Shown here piece after piece: positions 1 to 9,374 of a stretch of DNA of 64,000 nt (its first letter is position 1; every line of letters begins with the position of its first letter). The position numbers and the translations under genes were made by a program. Location: assembly GCF_051020765.1 (NCBI RefSeq), contig NC_134942.1, positions 1,984,001-2,048,000 on the forward strand. The letters are read 5' to 3'. The stretch is from Lasioglossum baleicum (lineage: Eukaryota; Arthropoda; Insecta; Hymenoptera; Halictidae). The notes beneath the pieces were generated by a model. It searched no databases. It saw only the letters and a program-made list of their open reading frames with translations, and was not told where the DNA came from.

Positions 1-7
1 CAATAGT

Positions 8-1695
8 ATGAAATCGATAATGTCCAGGAAGAAGAGAAAATCACGACCAAGTTTGCCAAAAACTGTGCCGAATGCGCAAGAAATATTAGATAATTATGAT
101 GTCCTGAAAGAAATTTACAAGGGATGTGCAATCTCGAACGATAACAAATACGCTCTAATTTTCTCAAATACTACATTGCTAACTGCATTAGAAAATGCCA
201 AAGAAATATATATGGATGGCACTTTTTCCGTAAGTATTTAACATAAACCATTTATATGATTAATATCTTTCAAGTAAAGAGAGTCTCCATTATTTGATCA
301 TTCTTTATCTCTTATTAGGTGGTACCACGAATGCCTCCTTTTCATCAACTCTACACTGTATACATACGTTACAATGACACGGTATACCACTATTGATAAT
401 TTCCATTACGCTTGTCTCACATTGTCAGATTAAAAAATGATGTTAATTTACAGGGAATCACTACCATTTTCGTTTTATGTGAATGTCGTACTAAGGCAAT
501 GTACGAAGCAATATGGAGAAAAATAGTTTCTCTTGTTCCACGATTGCAAGACAACTTAGAAACTGTCATGTGTGACTACGAGAGAGCTGCTATGGAAAGT
601 GTACAAGCACAATTCCCCATACATGGGTTACCATACATGGATACTGGTTTCATTTTACTCAGGTAGAATATAACTCTTGGCATTTTTCATGTATTTTTTG
701 CAATACTTACCTCGTGAACGTGCTGAATAGAGAATCGAATAATCCTTTTTTTATTATTCAGGCTCTATTAAGGAAGTGGAAGAAGTTGGGGTTGCATGGA
801 GCACCGAGAGAAATTCTGTCAATGGCCATGACTATGCCTTTAGCTCCATCCGATATGTTTCCAGAACCATTACATCAAATTCAGTTAGTCGCTGACCGTA
901 CATGCGGCACATTTCCAATTGTACTTCTGGTTATGGCATATCTGCGCAATGTGTGGCTTCCTATTTCTTCCAAAGTTAGCGTATCCGGTTCTCCAGTGAG
1001 GACTAACAACATCGTTGAGTCGTTTAATAATACTCTTGCGCAACGTTTCCAAACAACACGGCCGAATTTGTGGATTTTTTTAGGTAAGTTTTAACGCGCT
1101 TTTAATACGTACAATTCTTTTTGTTTCTTTGCAGTACCATTTTTAAAAATATGATTTGCAGACAACTTGCTAAAACAAATCAAAGATGAAACGACTGATT
1201 ACGAACGTTTATTAAAAAACTTAAAAGTCACACGGATTCGTACTCGTGCCAATAGAGAAAGGATCGCCAATATTAAGTTATTCCAAGATAATTTAGTTTC
1301 CGGGATACCGCCAATTGGTCAATTTTTGAAGATGTTTAATAAAGATTATGGACCACATCACTATGTTTATAAGTCAAGTGGTACGTTTTCATACATTACC
1401 TACGCTACGTTCGACGTATGCTTCAAGTAAAATATTTTAAATTCGTTTTCAGACAGTGGTGCGTATAATGGAACTTGCTTTAGTGGAACATTTAGTACAG
1501 GTAAATATCTCTATCCCCAAACTGAGATAAATTCTATTAGCTATCTAATGTAAATCTTTTTCAGAAGACAGATTGCTCGAGTACACGACTAACGGAGACC
1601 TTTGTACTCGATATGTAAAAGTAAAAAGTACAACAGTCAGTGATATGGATGAAACTGCGTTGTTACAAGTTATTGAAGGATATTGGTCTATATAA
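8..1695 (+). pseudogene. MULE-type transposase gene, intron-containing and frameshifted
   Basis: Exons read by eye: 1 or upstream-229, 319-381, 454-662, 762-1083, 1162-1380, 1453-1500 and 1565-1695 (stop TAA 1693-1695), all with GT-AG borders. The product resembles MULE transposases: the block YMDGTFS joins across the first intron to a VPRMPPFHQLYTVY-like stretch, followed by CDYERAAM and later NIVESFNNTL, an order seen in eukaryotic MULE-domain proteins. The N-terminus probably lies left of the window. In the third exon, at about 619-640, a 14-bp direct duplication (GTTACCATACATGG) throws the frame off just before the WFH block, so this copy cannot make a full protein. The introns suggest a resident gene or old insertion rather than a retrocopy. 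Family call is from remembered similarity; exon borders are moderately sure. Confidence 0.72.
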
Positions 1696-1735
1696 AAAAT
1701 GCTTTAGTTTGGTTAATATAAATTATTTATTACTA

Positions 1736-1862
1736 TTAGGACCTTGAATAAGTTCTCGCTGTTTCTTTTACAAAATAAAAGCTTTATTTAAATTATAAGG
1801 AACAAAAACATTTCATTCAAAGTATTGCCCATCACTAGCGACCACTTTCTCCCATCTTTCTG
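1736..1862 (-). mobile_element. Mariner element 3'-end remnant
   Basis: Position 1736 begins a mariner-like terminal repeat (TTAGGACCTTGAATAAGTTC) preceded by TA, as expected at a TA target. Read on the minus strand, 1862 to about 1812 encodes the characteristic mariner transposase C-terminus PERWEKVVASDGQYFE followed by a stop. Only about 127 bp survive; the rest of the transposase and the other terminal repeat are absent. It sits between the two copies of the last exon of the neighbouring MULE gene. Confidence 0.8.
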
Positions 1863-1995
1863 GTGTAAATCTTTTTCAGAAGACAGATTGCTCGAGTACA
1901 CGACTAACGGAGATCTTTGTACTCGATATGTAAAAGTAAAAAGTACAACAGTCAGTGATATGGATGATACTACGTTGTTACAAGTTATTTCTCTT
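1863..1995 (+). repeat. Duplicated last exon of the MULE gene
   Basis: About 128 bp repeat 1548-1675 almost exactly, including the intron tail and its AG acceptor (TTTTTCAG). By eye the coding part differs at only a few bases (for example a C/T near the start and GAA/GAT with ACT/ACT-GCG/ACG near the end). Because intron sequence is included, this is a DNA-level duplication and not a retrocopy. The copy begins exactly at the end of the mariner scrap and then diverges after about 1990. It has no upstream exons of its own. Confidence 0.85.
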
Positions 1996-2040
1996 ATAAA
2001 TCGTTACTTTGTAAAAGTCTTTCTCCGAAAGTAGAAGATA

Positions 2041-2401
2041 ACAATGTGAATTGTAACTAGCATTCTATATTTAGAAAATTGAAGTAGGAAATTAAAATAT
2101 ATGGAATTCATCTACATGTATAAAACTGTTTATTTCAAATATACTTAATCATAATTCCAGATATATCTTGCAAGAAAGTAATTACATTTCTGTTTCGAGA
2201 ACATATTTCTGTTATTTGTCGTGGTATTTTAATCGACACTCTGTATGTCATAAACTAATAAATCTACGTCACTAAGCAATATTATTGTATCTTTTCTCCT
2301 GTTTCATGTTCTAAAATGATGAATATTCCTCAGATCTCCTAATAACTATCTTCTAAATAATCCTCTATTCTAACCTACACCTGTCAAACGGTATACATAA
2401 T
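2041..2401. other. Intergenic, no gene seen
   Basis: AT-rich sequence between the MULE remnant and the satellite. I see no open frame with family resemblance and no repeat pair. Confidence 0.6.
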
Positions 2402-2640
2402 ATACTTATAAACCGTCCAATCGGCACGGCGTCCAAAAGCAACGCGTCCAACCGGCACGGCGTTCAAAAGCAACGCGTCCAACCGGCACGGCGTCCAAAA
2501 GGAACGCGTCCAATCGGCACGGCGTCCAAAAGGAACGCGTCCAATCGGCACGGCGTCCAAAAGGAACGCGTCCAATCGGCACGGCGTCAAAAAGGAACGC
2601 GTCCAATCGGGACCGTCCAATCGGCACGCGTCCAATTGGT
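2402..2640. repeat. 31-bp tandem repeat array
   Basis: About seven units of a 31-bp repeat, each containing CGGCACGGCGTCCAAAAG and ACGCGTCCAA. The period is fixed by successive CGGCACGGCG starts at 2515, 2546 and 2577. Units differ mainly at C/T after CCAA and at G/C in AAAAGG/AAAAGC. The last units are degraded where the block meets the next repeat class. The array is much more GC-rich than the flanking DNA. Confidence 0.93.
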
Positions 2641-3770
2641 CGGCGTCCAAGTGGGCATCACTCCATCCTCTCGCACGTGTTTTTGCTCGACTAGCCTGCG
2701 GGATGCATCCTCTCGCACGTGTTTTTGCTCGACTAGCCATGCGCATCCCAAAAAACCTGCGCATGCGCATCCCACAAAACCTGCGCATGCGCGTCCCAAA
2801 AAACCTGCGCATCCCACAAAACCTGCGCATGCGCATCCCAAAAAACCTGCGCATGCAGATCACACAAAACCTCGCACCTGTTTTTGCTCGACTAGCCTGC
2901 GGGAAGCATCCTCTCGCACGTGTTTTTACTCGACTAGCCTGCGGGATGCATCCTCTCGCACGTGTTTTTGCTCGACTAGCCATGCGCATCCCAAAAAACC
3001 TGCGCATGCGCATCCCACAAAACCTGCGCATGCGCGTCCCAAAAAACCTGCGCATGCGTATTCCAAATACCTGCGCATGCGCATCCCACAAAACCTGCGC
3101 ATGCGCATCCCAAAAAACCTGCGCATGCACATCCCACAAAACCTCGCACCTGTTTTTGCTCGACTAGCCTGCGGGAAGCATCCTCTCGCACGTGTTTTTA
3201 CTCGACTAGCCTGCGGGATGCATCCTCTCGCACGTGTTTTTGCTCGACTAGCCATGCGCATCCCAAAAAACCTGCGCATGCGCATCCCACAAAACCTGCG
3301 CATGCGCGTCCCAAAAAACCTGCGCATGCGTATTCCAAATACCTGCGCATGCGCATCCCACAAAACCTGCGCATGCGCATCCCAAAAAACCTGCGCATGC
3401 ACATCCCACAAAACCTCGCACCTGTTTTTGCTCGACTAGCCTGCGGGAAGCATCCTCTCGCACGTGTTTTTACTCGACTAGCCTGCGGGATGCATCCTCT
3501 CGCACGTGTTTTTGCTCGACTAGCCATGCGCATCCCAAAAAAGCTGCGCATGCGCATCCCAAAAAACCTGCGCGTGCGCATCCCAAAAAACCTGCGCATG
3601 CACATCCCAAAAAACCTGCGCATGCACATCCCAAAAAACCTGCGCGTGCGCATTCCAAAAAACCTGCGCATGCGCATCCCAAAAAACCTGCGCATGCGCA
3701 TCCCACAAAACCTCGCACGTGTTTTTGCTCGACTAGCCTGCGGGAAGCATCCTCTCGCACGTGTTTTCAC
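2641..3770. repeat. Composite satellite: 24-bp and 42-bp units with 272-bp higher-order repeat
   Basis: Two unit types alternate. One is 24 bp (CATGCGCATCCCAAAAAACC plus TGCG). The other is 42 bp (starting CATCCTCTCGCACGTGTTTT and containing CTCGACTAGCC). They are organised in a higher-order repeat of 272 bp: copies 2870-3141 and 3142-3413 appear identical by eye, with the next copy starting at 3414 and diverging. Both periods are multiples of three, so long open frames appear on both strands; these are repeat artefacts. Confidence 0.95.
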
Positions 3771-4135
3771 TCGACTAACCCGCGGAATGCATCCTCTCGC
3801 ACGTGTTTCTACTCGACTAACCCGCGGAATGCATCCTCTCGCACGTGTTTCTACTCGACTAACCCGCGGAATGCATCCTCTCGCATGTGTTTCTACTCGA
3901 CTAACCCGCGGAATGCATCCTCTCGCACGTGTTTCTACTCGACTAACCCGCGGAATGCATCCTCTCGCACGTGTTTCTACTCGACTAACCCGCGGAATGC
4001 ATCCTCTCGCATGTGTTTCTACTCGACTAACCCGCGGAATGCATCCTCTCGCCCGTGTTTCTACTCGACTAACCCGCGGAATGCATCCTCTCGCACGTGT
4101 TTCTACTCGACTAACCCGCGGAATGCATCCTCTTC
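3771..4135. repeat. Homogeneous 42-bp tandem array
   Basis: About eight to nine nearly identical 42-bp units (successive CATCCTCTCG starts at 3790 and 3832 give the period). They are a variant of the 42-bp unit in the neighbouring composite array, with CTACTCGACTAACCCGCGGA replacing the CTAGCC form. Most keep the CACGTG hexamer; a few have CATGTG or CCCGTG. The array ends at CCTCTTCCTACCACAAGG. Confidence 0.95.
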
Positions 4136-4140
4136 CTACC

Positions 4141-6053
4141 ACAAGGTAGGAATTTACAAGTATCCAGCCACGAGTAATGAACGACACAGGGTAACCGGAA
4201 TCGAGGGAGATAGAATCTAAGACGTCGGGAAGGATTTAAATGACAAGATCAAATCTCGGATCGAATAGTAAGCAACAGGGGGACAGGGGGCGAGAGAGCT
4301 GAGAGAAAAAGAGAAACAATCAAAGATGAAGCTAAAGTCAAATGAATTAAAAATCAATCGATTATCACTCACATCTGTAAAGAGAAGCAGGATGCTATCC
4401 TTGGCTCCTACAATCGAGGATCCTTCACAAATAGTCCATAAAACGAACCGCTACTGCTCTTTCTGCACGATTGACTCTCTACAGCCGGCAGCCGGAGAGA
4501 GACAAAACACGGTAAACGCTCGCCTCACCTGTCTCGCTCGCCTCTGCTCTCCTATTGTCGACCGAAAAGCGGCAGGAAAGAATGCCGATGATGATTTGAT
4601 ACCTGGAAGCAGACAAGTTATAAGTATTACGGAAACATAAAAAGACATCGCGCGACAAGGATACGTCTGCACGTCTAAGTTATCACTATCTGAAACGTTG
4701 TAACTTGTCGCAAGAGGAGAGAGGCCATGTTCACAATCATGGACAAATAATTAGCATCTACTACCAACGTACAATATTAGAGAAAGAACTTGTATAAATA
4801 AATGCAAACCACAAAGTGTCAAATCATAATCGAACAATGCAAGCACTCGTGAAACTAGGGTAATTATCAAAAAGAGTGCCAAAAATAAATTCTATTCAAA
4901 CAACAGATTCAAAAATTAACTCCTGACAAGGCGTAGAATTAACCGCAGATGAAAGAACTAACATAGAAGCACAAAACAGTAAAGATACCGCCTCGCATGG
5001 GCACAATCAACAAAAAGTCACGAACGCCTGCACTGACGCGAAACAATTTGATCTTGTCAGAGACAAGTCTAGCCAAAATCATCACGCGAACGTAGAATGA
5101 AAACGTGTATAGAACAAGTACTGCAACGAATAGCGAATAAGCAGAAGTAGGGTAATCGCAGCATCTAAAACAATAAAAACAGTAATTAGCGGAACATAGT
5201 CATATGGAATAGGGAACGTTAGACGACAAATCAAAGCAGAAACACAGTTACTCAAGTCACGCGTACAAATTATATATAATCACGTAATCAAGTACAAACC
5301 GATTGCAATAAGAGTAATTCAACGAAGCATCTAGTACAATAAAAACAAAGCTTGCATGGGCACGACCAATAAAGAAGTCACGAATGCCCACGCAAGCGAG
5401 AACGGTAGAAATCCTATCTATCTATCAATATAATACGGTACCAACCTCTATTTAGACCATTATCATTACGCAAATACGAGGCAAACACACGCTCAAAATC
5501 AAACTCTGCCATAACGATGAGCTGAGAACGCAACACGACAGCAGAACCTAGGAAATAAAATAACACAAGAATTAGTTAACGCAGTAATCACTAGAACAAA
5601 ATGGATATAATAATTAAAGTAGAGAACAAGTAAAGTTGATACTTGAATTTTGCGAACAATATAAGAAAACTTAACAACAACTGACAACGGGACGAAGAAC
5701 AGAGCTCGCGACGAATACCGGGAATCGTAATAACTAATAGCGAACGAATAATTCCAATAACGAAAGAAACGGGACTCAAAGAAGAAGCACGCGCCGTACA
5801 CGCGAGCCGACAATACGACAGAGAGAAAAAGGAAAGGGGGGAAAACAAACCGCGCGCGAACAGGTACGAACCGCGAGCCAACGATTAATAGAGAATCTTG
5901 ATAGGAACGTAGACACGAGGCAGGAGGCGAATACCGGAAATCGTAATAATCAGTAGCGAACGAATAATTCCAATAACGAAAGAAACGGTACCCGCGACGA
6001 TACGAATACAAAGGAGCAGCACTGAAGCACGCGCCGTGCACGCAGTGTGGCCA
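4141..6053. other. Repeat-rich intergenic DNA, no recognised gene
   Basis: I recognise no gene here. Internal repeats are visible. 5000-5048 and 5352-5402 share a GCATGGGCAC...AAGTCACGAA block. 5700-5805 and 5923-6040 share about 100 bp (GCGAATACCG, AATAATTCCAATAACGAAAG, GCACGCGCCGT). These direct repeats suggest degraded transposon sequence. An open frame at 4326-4640 has no family resemblance that I can name and is probably chance. Confidence 0.5.
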
Positions 6054-6061
6054 GATTCATG

Positions 6062-6850
6062 CAGTGTCGCCAGAAAGTGACCGAACCGTCACTCGAGGGG
6101 AATACAAGGTACCCCCTCTCTGATGACCAGAGTAATATGTGACACGTTGCGCGTGCGCGATGGAGACGCAACAACGACTGACATTTCGCAGTTTTTAGGT
6201 TATTGCCGCGTATCGTATCTGATCGTATCGTACCTATTATGTACATGTACCTACATAATAAAATGAATCATGTGGGTCGTTCTAAATAGAGACTGTAAAC
6301 ATTCTTTATTATAAATAAAATTAATTGTAACATGTGGGAGTTTCACTCGTGAAGCGAAGTATGTATGCTTACTATACGTACAATTGAAAAAATCTTGAAG
6401 TCTGTATGTATGTAGTACTGAGTTACATTCCAGTAAAATCAATAAATCATAATATATTTTAACACTGTTAACCCTCATACGCTCCTCAAAAATAGTTGCA
6501 TAAAAGAGACTGGGATAATAAATTCACTCATTTTTCTTCTACACGATAAATTGACAAATTATGTTTTATTTGTAACGTTACATTTTAAAGAAATACAACT
6601 CACAACATAGACATAAAGGGATCAATAATCACATAGTATGTGAAATAAGTAAATGGGTGAATTTTACGCGGCAATAACCTAAAACCTGCGAAATGTCATG
6701 TCATTGTTGCGTCCCCATCGCGCACGCGCAACGTGTCTTCCATTCGCCCCACTAAATCTCCGTCGCGCACGCGCATGTACTCTGGTCATCAGAGAGAGGG
6801 TACATTGGGGTACATCATTTCACCGCGACTCCCCTCATCTGGCGACACTG
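6062..6850 (+). mobile_element. hAT-type non-autonomous element, copy 1
   Basis: 789 bp with terminal inverted repeats starting CAGTGTCGCCAGA, the inverse (TCTGGCGACACTG) ending at 6850. The subterminal inverted repeat extends a further ~150 bp, including GTGACACGTTGCGCG opposite CGCGCAACGTGTC. It is flanked by a perfect 8-bp duplication GATTCATG (6054-6061 and 6851-6858). TIR and TSD are as in hAT transposons. No transposase is recognisable inside. The copy at 63105-63883 is the same element in the same orientation. Confidence 0.92.
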
Positions 6851-6858
6851 GATTCATG

Positions 6859-7937
6859 TTGATTCATGTTGAAACCAACCAGTGTTCCGATCCGCCGAAT
6901 GCGACGAATTTTCCTTTTTTCTCCGAAAAAAATAGGGCAATCGGCATGAGACTTGTTGCATGTCGAAGAGAGCCTCAAATTCTACAGAATGTACATTGAA
7001 GCACCTCTGGCTTCCGAACGAATTGTCAGAGACACATCCAATGCTATAAATAACTGTTGGCATTTTTGATTTTCGAATTCGGACATTCACTTCTAAATAC
7101 ATATAATTATGTTGACGCTTCTTCAGCATATTATAATTTTAGTTTCTCTATTTCCTTCAAATGCAAGTGACAACTTTCACATTTTTTACTCAAATCTTGT
7201 TTAAATTTTTAGATCGTACGTTCTGCCATTCATGGTGTCACTTGGTGTCACTGTTTACTTGAAAAATAAAAATTGACCAAGTACCGTGATTTTGAGTTAC
7301 ATGGTACATATACAGTACGCAACGCCAAATAGTCTATAGTCTATCGTGCGTGTAAAGTGGTGTAAAGTGTGTAAAGAAAACACTGTCAATATTTATAGTA
7401 TAAAAATTTGCTAATTTGTTAGGTTATTCCGTTATTCAAGTACATATTTAACTTTGCCTGACAACGGAAAGCAAAGTTTGCTTCTTGCTTTCGAATAACT
7501 TTATGTGTATATTTTTCGTGGTTTTGTTTACGTATTTTGTGTTAAATTTGTACATGCGTTACTGTTACCATTGTCACATATTTATTTACATATGTATGAC
7601 AACATAATGTACTTGTTATATATATATGTATATATATATGTAAAAGTAACAAGATACTAAAAATAATAATGATGTTCTAATGTACAATATAGTACGATGT
7701 TCTTTCAGAACCAAGCAAATGAATATTACTCAACATCATAAATACAAAATTGTTTATCAATTGGGTAATGTATATGTAGAATTGATATATACTTTTACAT
7801 ATATATACATATATTAGTATACTAGTATGTCTTACATGTTTAAAATTTCATATTATTTCAGAGGAAAGAATTTGCAATAACAGAGTAATCGCGAAGATAC
7901 ATTGTCTAAACCATAATAATGTTGGTCTTGCTTCTGG
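6859..7937. promoter_or_regulatory. Intergenic and probable IMMP1L 5' region
   Basis: No gene is seen. AT-rich with TA/TG microsatellite at about 7618-7642 and 7795-7815. A 3' splice site (TTATTTCAG, ending 7860) followed by AGGAAAG suggests a non-coding 5' exon of IMMP1L running to its start codon at 7938, with the transcription start somewhere further left. Exact promoter not resolved. Confidence 0.4.
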
Positions 7938-8641
7938 ATGACTATGCTTATTAAATTATTTTATAAAACTTTAAGCAAAACTGTCCTATACACTTGCATA
8001 ATACATTGTATATATGAATACATAGGAGATATCGTGGTGGTAAGGAAACTAGAATGACACATGTTCGAACACACGTTCTTACATTGATATGACAATTTCT
8101 TTTTGCTCTAGTGGTACGATAACTGTTTGGATTTTACATTAGAAAGACGTACGTTACCTAGATTTTGTTTTTGTACAGTGTGCAGGACCATCGATGGAAC
8201 CAACATTATATACGAATGACGTACTGTTGACAGAGCGAATATCTGTTCGGAGAGAAAACATTAAGAAAGGTGACATTGTTGTCGCTAAATGTCCTTCCGA
8301 TCCTAAACAACATATATGTAAAAGAGTTGTAGGATTACCTGGGAACAAACTGGAGAATGGAGTCATAGTATGTAATATCAGGAAAGATTGTTGTAAATCG
8401 TACAAATTGAAATTTGAAAGCAAAAAACTTAGGAATAAGAGTTGTTATATTTTGTAACAGTGTTACTTATTAGGTGCCGAAGGGCCACGTGTGGTTGGAA
8501 GGTGATAATAGCAACAACTCGAATGATTCTCGTGAATACGGAGTTGTCCCGCAAGGTTTATTACGAGGACGTGCATTCTGTAAAATATTGCCATTGAGAG
8601 ATATTACTTTTTTTGCGCGAGAGGACGCAAAACCTGATTAA
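7938..8641 (+). CDS. IMMP1L: Mitochondrial inner membrane protease subunit 1
   Basis: Type I signal peptidase family (S26) subunit of the inner-membrane protease, which trims presequences of proteins sorted to the intermembrane space. Three exons: 7938-8039, 8179-8367 and 8474-8641, all GT-AG and phase 0, giving 152 residues, close to the usual length. Residues 1-34 include the single hydrophobic segment expected to cross the inner membrane. The catalytic serine lies in GPSMEPT (Ser39) and the dyad lysine in ICKRVVG (Lys82). The third exon carries the conserved GHVWLEGDN block. The second ATG at codon 3 is an alternative start. An AATAAA lies at about 8772. PNPLA8 follows on the same strand about 730 bp downstream. 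Confidence 0.93.
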
Positions 8642-9374
8642 TCGATTAGTATATTAAAAACCAGATTTATAGTATGGAAGATAATCGGTAGGATGAATTT
8701 CAATTTTTATTCTTTGCTATTGTATGCTGTTTTGTCCGAATGTGTTGTTTTTACAACGTGTTTGCAGGTTAAATAAATGATTTCCCTAATGTTTACAACG
8801 TTATTATTACATTCCTAGGATTATTCTTTTTTTCATCACAATATATCAGACTATATGTATAAGTACTGTATGTTGTGAGAACTAATCTTGATAAAAACAA
8901 TGTGCGTTTATATAAAATAAAAAGTGTCAACAACAACAAATTTCATCCCTCCCCAATGCTTGAAAGTGCAAAAATATTCGTGTAATATTTTAGGTACAGT
9001 TGCCAACGATTCCCGTTGGTCAAACAGTATCGTGTGATTTCATTTACAAATACAAATCAAGCCCTCCCAAATGCATCGCGTTCGAACCTCTTTTATATAT
9101 AAGCAATGTACATTTCACCGCTGCGAATTTAGTTTAAGAAGCGATACACCGACAGATAGTTGATTCCGACCAATTCCGACATTTTACTTTATATATGAAA
9201 GATAGCGTAAATCGAAGCATCGAGAATAAATCGATCAATAAAAGTTCTGTTATGTATGTACTTAGTGGTACCGGTGTTTAGGGGTTTAATAGTACAGTTT
9301 AGTGGTGATACCATAATAAGTATTTATCGGTGAAAAGTTCATTGCGCATCGATTTCGTATATGTAAACAGGTAT
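8642..9374. other. IMMP1L 3' UTR and PNPLA8 5' region
   Basis: Contains the probable IMMP1L polyadenylation signal (AATAAA near 8772). The remainder is AT-rich with no recognised gene; the PNPLA8 transcription start is expected here but no motif fixes it. Confidence 0.4.

Noticed and set aside
2640..4135. CRISPR-like array
   Set aside because: Units are joined directly with no unique spacers, and the window is clearly eukaryotic.
2384..4220. Long Arg/Cys-rich open frames on both strands
   Set aside because: The satellite periods 24 and 42 are multiples of three, so stop-free frames arise in many phases on both strands. No family resemblance and perfect repeat structure.
6251..6478. Open frame in the hAT element, repeated at 63284-63559
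   Set aside because: Conserved only because the element is repeated. It lacks any hAT transposase motif such as a dimerisation block or zinc-finger signature.
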